From positions 1 through 64,000 of the forward strand of contig JAGFJG010000121.1 in the NCBI GenBank assembly GCA_024102915.1: 64,000 nucleotides of DNA, in the 5' to 3' direction. Under the pieces are notes generated by a model. The model worked only from the letters and a program-made list of their open reading frames with translations. It ran no database searches and was not told where the DNA came from. The DNA comes from Caldilineales bacterium. Lineage in GTDB: Bacteria > Chloroflexota > Anaerolineae > J102. Position 1 is the first letter of the stretch, and every line of letters starts with the position of its first letter. Both the position numbers and the translations under genes were made by a program. Positions 10,180 through 18,106 of this stretch are shown one piece after another.

Positions 10180-11258
10180 TCCTGTTCGCTGACCTGAATG
10201 ATGGCGCGCAACACACCGTCGTCATAGCTCGATGCAATCTCGAATGCGTGCGGCACATCGGCCAAAGGCATAAAGTGGGTGGCGATGGCCGCCAGATCGA
10301 CCATCCCGGTCTGCACCATGCGGATGGCGCGCGGGTAGGTGTGTTTCATGCGCCGCACCGGGATGATGGTGATCGCCTTGCGCCGGATCACCGAAGCGGT
10401 GAGGGTCAGCCGGTCCTCGTTGGCGGGGATGCCGCACAACACCAGTTTGCCGCCCGGTCGCAGCATGTCGGCCCCTTGCTGCGGCGTAAGCTGTTCGCCC
10501 GCCGCTTCGAATGCCACATCGACGCCGCGGCCATGAGTGGCGCGCAGCACCGCGGCGACCACATCTTCACTCGTCGGATCGAACACCTCATCGGCGATGT
10601 AATCGCTGGCAAATTGGCGGCGATAGGCCAGCGGCTCGGTCATCAAAATCTGACCAGCGCCCGCCGCTTTGGCCACGGCGGCGATCAGCAATCCTATCGG
10701 TCCGGCTCCAAGCACTGCGATAGTCTGCCCTATCTTGAGATGCGCCAGATCGACGGTGTGGATGGCGACGCCGAGAGGTTCCAACATGGCCCCATCGACG
10801 GGCGAAAAGCCATCGGGCAGGGGGAAGCAATTGTGCGCGGGCATGACGATGTATTCAGCCATGGCCCCATTGATCTGCGGCGTGCCGCAAAAACGCACGT
10901 TGGGGCACAGGTTGGGATGGCCGGTCAGGCAGGGCTCGCAATGCCCGCAATTGATGGCTGGCTCGACCGCTACCAATTGCCCCACCGTCAGACTGTCCAC
11001 CCCCTTGCCCAACTCGACGACGTAGGTGGAAAACTCGTGACCCATGATGATGGGATCGACGGCGATCTGGTCGCCGATGCGGCCATGCAGGTAATAATGC
11101 ACGTCCGAGCCGCAAACGCCGACCGAAGCGACTTGCAACAACACTTCGCCGGGGCCGGGGGTGGGGCGAGGCACGAGGGCGGGGCGGATGTCGCGCACGG
11201 CGTGGAGTTGCATGGTCTGCATGAGGTTGGCGGGCGTTGTTGATGTGGCGGTGGTCAT
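10176..11258 (-). CDS. Zinc-dependent medium-chain dehydrogenase (sorbitol/xylitol dehydrogenase-like)
   Basis: This is a 360-residue medium-chain dehydrogenase. Catalytic zinc ligands are visible as Cys49 (GVCGSD), His74-Glu75 (GHEF) and a Glu in MLEPLGVA. The four structural-zinc cysteines are Cys104, 107, 110 and 118 (CGHCEPCLTGHPNLC). The NAD(P)-binding fold has the loop VLGAGPIGLL. The pattern fits polyol dehydrogenases, which oxidise a sugar alcohol to a ketose. The exact substrate cannot be read from sequence. AAGGAA lies 6 nt before the ATG. It is downstream of the URO-D-family gene on the same strand, separated by a 15-bp inverted repeat, and is probably part of the sugar-metabolism cluster. 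Confidence 0.9.
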   Translation of the reverse strand: MTTATSTTPANLMQTMQLHAVRDIRPALVPRPTPGPGEVLLQVASVGVCGSDVHYYLHGRIGDQIAVDPIIMGHEFSTYVVELGKGVDSLTVGQLVAVEPAINCGHCEPCLTGHPNLCPNVRFCGTPQINGAMAEYIVMPAHNCFPLPDGFSPVDGAMLEPLGVAIHTVDLAHLKIGQTIAVLGAGPIGLLIAAVAKAAGAGQILMTEPLAYRRQFASDYIADEVFDPTSEDVVAAVLRATHGRGVDVAFEAAGEQLTPQQGADMLRPGGKLVLCGIPANEDRLTLTASVIRRKAITIIPVRRMKHTYPRAIRMVQTGMVDLAAIATHFMPLADVPHAFEIASSYDDGVLRAIIQVSEQD

Positions 11259-11302
11259 ATTGAGTTCCTTGGCGGATTCTGGATATTGGATAGTGTCAAC
11301 TC

Positions 11303-11351
11303 AGGTGCGACGCACTTGCACCTCTGAAATAAACTTAAGTGCGTCGCACCT
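11303..11351. repeat. 15-bp perfect inverted repeat spanning the URO-D gene stop
   Basis: AGGTGCGACGCACTT (11303-11317) and AAGTGCGTCGCACCT (11337-11351) are perfect inverse copies with a 19-nt spacer. The right arm encodes the last residues and stop of the URO-D-family gene (Val-Arg-Arg-Thr-stop). The strong hairpin would sit at the 3' end of that message. It has no T-run, so it may be a dispersed repeat reused as a processing or attenuation structure. Confidence 0.7.
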
Positions 11352-12408
11352 CATTGGAGATTATTTCGGAAATGGCAGCCAATCTGTCGAGATTGGCGTC
11401 GATGGGCACACGGTCGGCCACGCCCAAAATCATGTGTCGATCGGTTTTGGCGACATGGGCGGCAGAGCGAACTTGTTCCTCGAAATCCTCGTACGGAAAT
11501 TCGTCGAGCAGAACATCCTGGGCGATACCGCCCCAGAGTGTGAACTGAGGATGGGTCAGGGCTCGCGCTTCGCTCAGGCTGGCATCGCATTGCGGCGGGC
11601 CGGAAACGCCCTGGATGGCATTGACGCCGCTTTCGGCCAGCAAGGGCAGGAGTTGGCGGATAGGGCCGCCGGTATCGACCAGCAGTTTTCCGCCATGTTC
11701 GTGCAGGATATCGGCGGTGCGACGATAGCTGCCGGCCAGATATTGGCGGAAAAAACCGGGAGAGATGAACTGGCTGTCCAGGTTGTCCGGCGAGACGAAC
11801 ACGACGTCGGCGGTTTGCGCCAGCTTTTGCACCAACGCCTGCAACTTCGCCTCCATTGCCGTCAGTATCTCGGCAATGAGATCGGCTTGGTCGAATAAGA
11901 GCATCAGCCCATCGCCCCAACCCAGCCATTCCAGGAAGAGCTGCGAGAATGGTCGGCGAGGCAGTTCCAGCCCGACGATGCCATTGTCACCTAGCCGGCG
12001 GCGCAGAGCTGCCACCTTGCTCGCATCTGGTTCATAACTACGGGCCAATGCGATTTCGGCCAGCGCATCGAGGTCGGACGAGGATTTGACAGGGTACTCG
12101 ACCTGCCACCAGTCCCCATCCGGCCCGAGTTGCCAGCGTTCGGTCAGCACAACTGATGTTGTGCGATAGCTGATAATTCGTTCGGATTCCGTTTCCTCCC
12201 TGACGATGCTCACCCCGCCGTTCTCCTGGCGATAGCCTCGCGCGGTGTCCCAGGCGGGCACGCCGAGAGCGTCACAAACATCCTTGAGGTCAAAGCTCTG
12301 CCAGGGTTCGGGCAATGTGCCGCGGCTGCTGTGCCACCGATACCAGAGGGTGAGGTTAGGGACATAGGCCGGTTGTGCGGATGTGGTGAGGTCGAAGAGA
12401 CTGGTCAA
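11335..12408 (-). CDS. Uroporphyrinogen decarboxylase (URO-D) superfamily protein
   Basis: This 357-residue protein is of the URO-D/methyltransferase-like TIM-barrel superfamily. Matching segments are WLGWGDGLMLLFDQADLIAEIL, VFVSPDNLDSQFISPGFFRQYL, the LHEHGGKLLVDTGG strand-turn and LTHPQFTLWGGI. Genuine HemE begins with a conserved arginine-rich loop that is absent here, so haem synthesis is unlikely. Members of this branch are common beside sugar-catabolism genes and are mostly uncharacterised. The start is TTG at 12408 with GGAGT 8 nt upstream, and no better ATG exists. It is on the same strand as the dehydrogenase and divergent from fucI. Confidence 0.7.
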   Translation of the reverse strand: MTSLFDLTTSAQPAYVPNLTLWYRWHSSRGTLPEPWQSFDLKDVCDALGVPAWDTARGYRQENGGVSIVREETESERIISYRTTSVVLTERWQLGPDGDWWQVEYPVKSSSDLDALAEIALARSYEPDASKVAALRRRLGDNGIVGLELPRRPFSQLFLEWLGWGDGLMLLFDQADLIAEILTAMEAKLQALVQKLAQTADVVFVSPDNLDSQFISPGFFRQYLAGSYRRTADILHEHGGKLLVDTGGPIRQLLPLLAESGVNAIQGVSGPPQCDASLSEARALTHPQFTLWGGIAQDVLLDEFPYEDFEEQVRSAAHVAKTDRHMILGVADRVPIDANLDRLAAISEIISNEVRRT

Positions 12409-12492
12409 GGTGAGAACTCCGGGCGGGTCGCAGTAATCTGTACAAGCTAGAAAAACTGGCTGGTCAAAGGAGTATCGTCATTCCAAAATTGT

Positions 12493-12522
12493 TTGACAAA
12501 TTGCCAGCGCTTATCGTATTCT
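12493..12522 (+). promoter_or_regulatory. Promoter of the fucI operon
   Basis: TTGACA (12493-12498, full consensus) is followed after 18 bp by TATTCT (12517-12522). Transcription would begin near 12529, giving a leader of about 200 nt ahead of fucI. Confidence 0.6.
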
Positions 12523-12538
12523 GGGTTCCAATGAAAAA

Positions 12539-12552
12539 GATATCATGATATC
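12539..12552. promoter_or_regulatory. Operator-like palindrome in the fucI leader
   Basis: GATATCATGATATC is a perfect 14-bp palindrome about 16 bp downstream of the -10 box. That is a typical place for a repressor to block elongation. It does not resemble the direct repeats in front of the nearby DeoR-family gene, so a different regulator may bind here. Confidence 0.45.
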
Positions 12553-12614
12553 GTTTCCATCGCAATTTCCGCAGACTTTCCTGGCCGGATTCACGCCAAA
12601 ACCTACAAACTTAG

Positions 12615-12681
12615 TTCAAGGTTTAGGGTTCGAGGTTCGGGGACGAGCAACCTGACACTTGACACCTGAAGCTTGAAACTT
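12615..12681. repeat. Word-repeat imperfect palindrome, family 4
   Basis: The left part repeats GGTTYRGGGTTCGAGGTTCGG-like words. The right part (ACCTGACACTTGACACCTGAA and on to CTTGAAACTT) is an approximate inverse, framed by TTCAAG (12615-12620) and CTTGAA (12672-12677). It is non-coding and lies in the fucI leader. Confidence 0.5.
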
Positions 12682-12736
12682 TTCACCCGTGCCCATTCCT
12701 ATCCACCGACGCATTCTTTCGTTTGAGGACTAAACC

Positions 12737-14548
12737 ATGAGTGATTTCAAAGTCAATGCCCCGCAAAATCGCCTGCATGGAGGACTGCCGAAAATCGGCA
12801 TCCGCCCCACTATCGACGGCCGCCTCGGCGGCGTGCGCGAGTCGCTGGAAGAGCAGACGATGAATATGGCGAAAGCTGTCGCTGCTTTGCTTGAATCGAA
12901 CCTGAGCCACGCCAATGGCTTGCCGGTCGAATGCGTGATCGCCGACGGCACCATCGGGCGGGTGGCCGAAAGCGCCGCCTGCGCCGAGAAATTCCGGCGC
13001 GAGGGCGTGGGCCTGACCATCACCGTGACCCCCTGCTGGTGTTACGGCGCCGAGACGATGGATATGGACCCGCACATGCCCAAGGCAGTCTACGGATTCA
13101 ACGGAACCGAGCGTCCGGGTGCGGTCTATCTGGCTGCCGTTCTGGCCGGGCACACGCAGAAAGGCTTGCCAGCGTTCAGCATTTATGGTCAGGAAGTGCA
13201 GGATTCGGACGACGCGTCGATCCGGCCGGATGTGGCGGAAAAGCTGCTGCAATTCGCCCGCGCGGGTTTGGCCGTCGCCACGATGCGCGGCAAATCCTAT
13301 CTCTCCATCGGCGGCACGTCCATGGGCATCGCCGGTTCGATTGTCGATCAATCCCTATTTGAAAACTATCTGGGTATGCGCGTCGAAGCCATCGACATGA
13401 CCGAGGTGGCGCGGCGCGTGGATCGGGGCATCTTTGACCAGAGTGAGTTCGCTCAGGCTTTGGCCTGGTGCAATGCTAATCTGCAAAAAGGCGAGGATTA
13501 CAATCCGCCGCACATGCGGCAAAGCCAAGCCGAACAGGATGCAGCCTGGGAATACTCGATTAAGATGGCGATGATCGTGCGGGATTTGATGGTGGGGAAC
13601 AGCAGGCTGGCCGAGCTTGGTTTCGGTGAGGAGGCGCTGGGTCACAATGCCATCGCCGCCGGATTCCAGGGCCAGCGCCAGTGGACGGATCATCTGCCCA
13701 ATGGCGATTTCATGGAAGCACTGCTGAATACTTCCTTTGACTGGACCGGCATTCGCCAGCCCTATATCGTCGCCACCGAGAACGATGCGCTGAATGGCAT
13801 CTGCATGCTCTTCGGCCATCTGCTCACCGGCACGGCCCAGATATTCGCCGACGTGCGCACATACTGGAGCGCCGAGTCGGTGAAGCGTGTCTCTGGATAT
13901 GATCTGGATGGAAAAGCCGCTGGCGGTATTTTGCACCTGATCAATTCCGGCCCGGCGACTCTGGACGGAACGGGGCGGCAAGAGGCGGACGGCAAGCCCG
14001 TCATGAAGCCTTATTGGCAGATCACGTCGGACGAGGCGAACGCCTGTTTGCAGGCCACGACCTGGCATACGTCCATGGTCGAATACTTCCGAGGCGGCGG
14101 CTGGTCAACCCGCTTCCGCACTGTCGGCGGCATGCCGGTGACGATGTTCCGACTGAATCTGGTCAAGGGTTTGGGCCCGGCGCTGCAAATCGCCGAAGGC
14201 TGGACGGTGGAACTGCCGGATGCCGTGCATGACGTACTCGATGTGCGCACGAATCCCACCTGGCCGACCACCTGGTACGTTCCCAACCTCACCGGCGAGG
14301 GCGCCTTCACAGATGTCTATAATGTCATGTATCATTGGGGGGCCAATCATGGTGCCATCAGCTACGGTCATATCGGCTCTGAATTGATCACGCTGGCATC
14401 CATGCTGCGCATTCCAGTTTACATGCACAATGTGCCGGAGGATTCGCTGTTCCGGCCCAGCGCCTGGAACGCATTTGGCACGGCGGATCGAGAGAGCGCT
14501 GATTTCAGAGCATGCGCCAATTTCGGCCCGCTGTACGGCGACTATTGA
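12737..14548 (+). CDS. fucI: L-fucose isomerase
   Basis: This 603-residue aldose-ketose isomerase is closely similar to E. coli FucI (591 aa) and converts L-fucose to L-fuculose (also D-arabinose to D-ribulose). The metal-binding glutamate is Glu348 in [10 protein letters not shown] and the aspartate is Asp372 in FADVRTYW, with the same 24-residue spacing as the known catalytic pair. The C-terminal histidine motif is [11 protein letters not shown] (His538). It leads a plus-strand unit with the E2 gene 30 nt downstream and has its own promoter. No fuculokinase or aldolase is present, so the rest of the pathway is elsewhere or goes through the dehydrogenase. Confidence 0.95.
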   Translation: MSDFKVNAPQNRLHGGLPKIGIRPTIDGRLGGVRESLEEQTMNMAKAVAALLESNLSHANGLPVECVIADGTIGRVAESAACAEKFRREGVGLTITVTPCWCYGAETMDMDPHMPKAVYGFNGTERPGAVYLAAVLAGHTQKGLPAFSIYGQEVQDSDDASIRPDVAEKLLQFARAGLAVATMRGKSYLSIGGTSMGIAGSIVDQSLFENYLGMRVEAIDMTEVARRVDRGIFDQSEFAQALAWCNANLQKGEDYNPPHMRQSQAEQDAAWEYSIKMAMIVRDLMVGNSRLAELGFGEEALGHNAIAAGFQGQRQWTDHLPNGDFMEALLNTSFDWTGIRQPYIVATENDALNGICMLFGHLLTGTAQIFADVRTYWSAESVKRVSGYDLDGKAAGGILHLINSGPATLDGTGRQEADGKPVMKPYWQITSDEANACLQATTWHTSMVEYFRGGGWSTRFRTVGGMPVTMFRLNLVKGLGPALQIAEGWTVELPDAVHDVLDVRTNPTWPTTWYVPNLTGEGAFTDVYNVMYHWGANHGAISYGHIGSELITLASMLRIPVYMHNVPEDSLFRPSAWNAFGTADRESADFRACANFGPLYGDY

Positions 14549-14578
14549 TTAATCATTCATCATTGCAAGGAAGACACC

Positions 14579-15976
14579 ATGCCCGAACAATTAATCGTGC
14601 CCAAACTGGGTCAGACAGTGGAAGAGGTGACCATCGGCGACTGGCTCGTGCCCGATGGAACGGAAGTGTCGGTGGGTCAGGAAGTCCTGAATGTGGAAAC
14701 CGACAAGGCGACCTATGCCGTCGAATCCACCGCCGCCGGGTTCATCCACTTTGGGCCGGTTGAGGTTGGGGATATCGTGCCGGTTTTTACGGTCGTCGCC
14801 GTGATCGGGGCGCAGAATGATGTGTTCGCTGCGGGTGATGCGGCAACCCAAACTGAGATTGCAACAGTCGCCCAGGAAACAGCGCCGGAATCCAGCCCCG
14901 CCGCCACGACCTCACCGGCAGCTATTCCGCAGACAGCGGTTGCCGCCGGGAATGGCGAGCGAGTTTTCGCCTCGCCACGCGCCCGTGCGCTGGCGGCGAA
15001 GAAGGGCGTGGATCTGGCCGAGGTGACGGCCACCGGGCCGGGCGGGGACCGCATCATCGAGCGCGATGTCCTGGCTTATCTTGAGGATCGGCCCAAAGTC
15101 ACGCCTGTGGCGCGACGGCTGGCCGCCGAGGCTGGCCTTGATGTGATGGAACTCAGCGGCAGCGGCCCCGGCGGTCGCATCACCCGGCGTGATGTCGAAG
15201 CCGCCACCCGACCGGCAGGGCCCGCAGTCGCACCTGTCCCCGCTGCTGCGCTAACGCCGCCCGCCATTCTGCCCCCTGCCGAAGTGTCCGAGCGCGTCCC
15301 GCTTAAAGGCATCCGTGGCATCATCGCCGACCGCATGGCGACCAGCGTGCACACCACCGCCCGTGTCACCCTGGTCATGGAAATCGACGCCACCGAATTC
15401 GTGGCCGCCCGCGAGCGCCTGAAAGCCGCCGTGACTGAGCATTGGGGATTCGCCCCCGGTTTCAACGATCTGCTTGCGAAAATCGTCGCCAGCGCCCTGC
15501 GCCAGCATCCTTATATGAATGCTCGCCTCACCGCCGATGCCATCGAGCACCTGTCCGCCATCAATATGGGCATGGCCGTCGATACCGAACGGGGCCTTAT
15601 GGTTCCGGTGATCCAGGATGCTGATCAGAAGGGCCTGCGCCAGTTTGGCCTGGAATTCCGAGACCTGGCCGAGCGCGCCCGGTCGGGGAAAATCCTGCCG
15701 GATGAGCTAAGCGGCGGCACGTTCACGATCACCAGCCTGGGCATGTTCGACATCGATGCCTTCACCCCGGTGATCAACCTGCCCGAAGCCGCCATCCTGG
15801 GCGTGGGCCGTATCATGCCCAAGGCCGTCGTGCGGGATGGCGAGATCGTCGCCCGGCAGATGTGGACGCTGAGCCTGGTCTTCGACCATCGCCTGGTTGA
15901 TGGCGCACCCGCCGCCCGATTCTTGCAGACGATCAAGCGCACCATCGAAGAGCCTTTGCTGTTGCTGGCAAGCTAA
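14579..15976 (+). CDS. Dihydrolipoamide acyltransferase (E2)-type protein with two E3-binding domains
   Basis: This 465-residue 2-oxo-acid dehydrogenase E2-like protein comprises a lipoyl domain (1-80, lipoyl Lys43 in ETDKATYA), an Ala/Pro linker, a first peripheral-subunit-binding domain (about 128-167, ASPRARALA to RDVLAYL), a second immediately after (172-207, VTPVARRLA to RDVEAA), another linker and the acyltransferase core (about 235-465). The active-site motif HRLVDG spans His437-Gly442. Most E2s carry one such binding domain. No E1 or E3 gene lies nearby. It follows fucI by 30 nt with AAGGAAG upstream, so it is co-transcribed with a sugar isomerase. The substrate could be pyruvate, a branched 2-oxo acid or acetoin; sequence alone does not decide. 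Confidence 0.88.
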   Translation: MPEQLIVPKLGQTVEEVTIGDWLVPDGTEVSVGQEVLNVETDKATYAVESTAAGFIHFGPVEVGDIVPVFTVVAVIGAQNDVFAAGDAATQTEIATVAQETAPESSPAATTSPAAIPQTAVAAGNGERVFASPRARALAAKKGVDLAEVTATGPGGDRIIERDVLAYLEDRPKVTPVARRLAAEAGLDVMELSGSGPGGRITRRDVEAATRPAGPAVAPVPAAALTPPAILPPAEVSERVPLKGIRGIIADRMATSVHTTARVTLVMEIDATEFVAARERLKAAVTEHWGFAPGFNDLLAKIVASALRQHPYMNARLTADAIEHLSAINMGMAVDTERGLMVPVIQDADQKGLRQFGLEFRDLAERARSGKILPDELSGGTFTITSLGMFDIDAFTPVINLPEAAILGVGRIMPKAVVRDGEIVARQMWTLSLVFDHRLVDGAPAARFLQTIKRTIEEPLLLLAS

Positions 15977-15989
15977 GCGATACGAAAAC

Positions 15990-16090
15990 AGTAGTTTTTT
16001 GCTCGACGATGGACGATCGAACTCGTTCTGTTAGTGCATCCGCCATCGTCCATCGTCAATGGTCTATCGTCGACGGTTGGTCAAAAGTAG
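15990..16090. repeat. Imperfect palindromic repeat, family 1, copy B
   Basis: This is a second copy of the element at 5058-5170. It shares TAGTTTT, CTCGACGATRGACGAT, AGTGCAT, the long block GCCATCGTCCATCGTCAATGG, and the terminal AAAAGTA. It is about 12 bp shorter in the centre. It lies between the convergent ends of the E2 and DeoR-family genes, and its fold-back structure may double as a transcript end. Confidence 0.7.
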
Positions 16091-16111
16091 CGGACTCAAA
16101 CTGACGTCAGT

Positions 16112-16867
16112 TTAGACCAACACCACTTCAGTTCCCGCCGCCCGCACTCGCTCGACCGACGCGGCAGGAGCGCCGGTATTGCTGATCACGATATCGAAAT
16201 CATCGATGGCGGCAAAGGATGCCAGACCGACCTTGCCCCACTTGGTGGAATCCAGTACGGCGATAGCCTGACGGCATTTTTGCACCACAGGAATTTTGAA
16301 CGCCGCTTCCTCAGCGCTGACATCGGTCAGGCCTTCGGGGATGGCGATGCCATGTGCGCCAAAAAAGCCTTTCTGGATATTGTACTTTTCCACCAGGGCC
16401 AGACTCTCGTTCCCCACCATCGACAGCGTCTCGCGCTGCAGATTGCCCCCGACCACGATCACACTCACGCCCACGACGTCCAATAACTCCTGGGCAACCG
16501 CGAGGCTGTTCGTGATCACGCTGATCGAACGCCGATGCTTGAGTTGCTGCGCAATCGCCAGCGCTGTGCTGCTGCTATCGAGAAAAATCGAATCGCCTTC
16601 GGCCACGAGTGAGGCGGCAGCGATGCCAATGCTGCTTTTCTCGTGCACGTGGCGCTGCCGTCGCGTTGCCAGCGCCAGATCATAGAGCCTGCCTCCGCCT
16701 TGCACAGCGCCGCCATGCGTGCGCACCACCAGGCCGTCCCGGGATAGGGCGTTCAAATCCGCCCGGATCGTCGCCTCGGAAACGCCGAATTCCTCGCTGA
16801 GATCGCCGACCGCGACTCGCCCCTGCGACTCGACCCGCTCCAGAATGGTGCGCCGCCGTTCTTCCAT
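16112..16867 (-). CDS. DeoR-family sugar-phosphate-responsive repressor
   Basis: The protein has 251 residues from the ATG at 16867; an in-frame TTG at 16891 close behind GAGGTGAG would add eight residues and is a real alternative. The N-terminal DeoR helix-turn-helix is canonical (RRRTILERVESQGRVAVGDL, EATIRADLNALSRDGLVVRTHGGA). The C-terminal DeoRC sensor domain has SIFLDSSSTALAIAQQL and VITNSLAVAQEL and normally senses a sugar phosphate. The gene probably represses the adjacent fucI/E2 or dehydrogenase genes. Three tandem 10-bp repeats upstream look like its own operator. Confidence 0.92.
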   Translation of the reverse strand: MEERRRTILERVESQGRVAVGDLSEEFGVSEATIRADLNALSRDGLVVRTHGGAVQGGGRLYDLALATRRQRHVHEKSSIGIAAASLVAEGDSIFLDSSSTALAIAQQLKHRRSISVITNSLAVAQELLDVVGVSVIVVGGNLQRETLSMVGNESLALVEKYNIQKGFFGAHGIAIPEGLTDVSAEEAAFKIPVVQKCRQAIAVLDSTKWGKVGLASFAAIDDFDIVISNTGAPAASVERVRAAGTEVVLV

Positions 16868-16910
16868 GTAGAGTTCTCTGGTTGAATTCAAGACTCACCT
16901 CGCGAGTCGC

Positions 16911-16940
16911 TGCTTTTATTTGCTTTCGATTGCTTTTATT
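16911..16940 (-). promoter_or_regulatory. Three tandem 10-bp operator-like repeats upstream of the DeoR-family gene
   Basis: On the plus strand the repeats are TGCTTTTATT, TGCTTTCGAT and TGCTTTTATT, exactly head to tail. DeoR-family proteins often bind direct repeats containing CTTTC/GAAAG, and a 10-bp period places every copy on the same helix face. Their position 20-50 nt upstream of the start fits autoregulation. Confidence 0.6.
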
Positions 16941-17020
16941 ATGGCATGAAGCGCGAGGCGTGTCAATCAAATTACGGCGAGTAATGATGCTGATTGGTTA
17001 GAGACGTTATTGACTTGTCG

Positions 17021-17082
17021 AACCGCAGATGACGCAAATGAAAACGGAGAAATAATCTGTGAAATCTGCGTAATCTGCGGTT
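17021..17082. repeat. Word-repeat palindrome, family 2 (AACCGCAGAT arms)
   Basis: Perfect 10-bp arms AACCGCAGAT (17021-17030) and ATCTGCGGTT (17073-17082) enclose a core that also contains GACGCAAATG and GAAATCTGCG words. The element is non-coding. Related, more diverged copies occur at 37436-37488 and 62185-62222. Confidence 0.6.
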
Positions 17083-17128
17083 GCCTTGCTGAGCACTGGG
17101 CAAGTTACATGTCAATGACATTTCTGGT

Positions 17129-17992
17129 TCAGCCGAACACTTCTTCCAGGGCTGCGCGCATGACGGCCACCGGCGCTTCCACACCCGTCCACATCTCGAA
17201 ACCGATGGCGCCCTGGCCGACCAGCATGCCCAGCCCGTCCAATGTCCTGGCCCCGCGCGCTTTCGCCTCCCGCAAGAAGGCCGTATGCGGCGGATTGGGG
17301 ATGACATCACAGACCAGGAGGTCGGGGCGGATGGAAGAAAGATCGACTTCCGGCATGGCCGAGATGTCGGGGAACAGGCCGATGGAGGTGGCGTTGACCA
17401 GGATGTCGGTGTCGTCGGGCGTCCGGTAGGGCTCGGACCAGAGCACGAAATCAGCGCTTGTCGGCGTTTTGGCGTTGAGAAGTTCGACCAGAGATTGCCC
17501 GCGCTCGGCGCTGCGATTCACGATGGTGATGCGGCTGGCTCCGGCTAGGGCCAGTTCGACGCTCATCGCCCGCGCCGCTCCGCCCGCGCCCAGGAATACA
17601 ACCTCCTTTCCCGCCGGGTCTATGCCCGCATCCTGGCGGAGCGACCATAGAAAGCCCTTGCCGTCCGTATTGTTGCCGACCAGCTTTCCATCCCTGGCGA
17701 CGACAGTGTTCACAGCGCCCATCAGCGCCGCTTCCGGAGAAAGCCCGTCGAGCAAAGGGATGACGGCGACTTTGTGCGGGATGGTGAGGTTAATCCCCCG
17801 CATGTTGAATGCGCGCAGGCCGGTGACAGCATCGGGCAGTTGTTCGGGGCGCACCTCGATATTGAGATAACGCCAGTTCAGGCCAGCGGCGCGAAATGCC
17901 GCCTCTTGCATGATGATGGTCGGGTTTTCGGCCACGGGAAAGCCAAAGACGCCGACGAGTTCCGACAAATAGGATGGAGATGATTCTGACAT
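17129..17992 (-). CDS. aroE: Shikimate dehydrogenase
   Basis: This 287-residue AroE is the NADPH-dependent enzyme that reduces 3-dehydroshikimate in the aromatic amino-acid pathway. The N-terminal substrate-binding part has GVFGFPVAENPTIIMQEAAF and the catalytic lysine in LTIPHKV. The paired aspartate is in GNNTDGKGF. The Rossmann half has GAGGAARAM and the nucleotide-choice loop VNRSAERG, whose arginine after Asn suits NADP. The length is normal for the family. It lies downstream of the GHMP kinase and galU on the same strand, with a 114-nt gap, so linkage is loose. Confidence 0.95.
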   Translation of the reverse strand: MSESSPSYLSELVGVFGFPVAENPTIIMQEAAFRAAGLNWRYLNIEVRPEQLPDAVTGLRAFNMRGINLTIPHKVAVIPLLDGLSPEAALMGAVNTVVARDGKLVGNNTDGKGFLWSLRQDAGIDPAGKEVVFLGAGGAARAMSVELALAGASRITIVNRSAERGQSLVELLNAKTPTSADFVLWSEPYRTPDDTDILVNATSIGLFPDISAMPEVDLSSIRPDLLVCDVIPNPPHTAFLREAKARGARTLDGLGMLVGQGAIGFEMWTGVEAPVAVMRAALEEVFG

Positions 17993-18106
17993 GGATTTCC
18001 TCGTCCAAATGCTGGTTGGTGATTGCAGAGGGTTGGGTTGGCTCGACGATCGGGAGAAAAATGGTGATGGAGGACGAGCACCCCGGCGGCGTATCTCGTT
18101 CCCCGC

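Larger units (their letters stand above)
12409..12736. other. Divergent control region between URO-D gene and fucI
   Basis: This 328-bp gene-free stretch holds a fucI promoter (12493-12522), a 14-bp perfect palindrome at the expected transcription start (12539-12552) and a word-repeat palindrome (12615-12681). No small ORF with a ribosome site was found. Confidence 0.6.

Noticed and set aside
10007-10258. Minus-strand ORF at the BTAD/dehydrogenase junction
   Set aside because: It is a shadow across two convergent genes, with no features.
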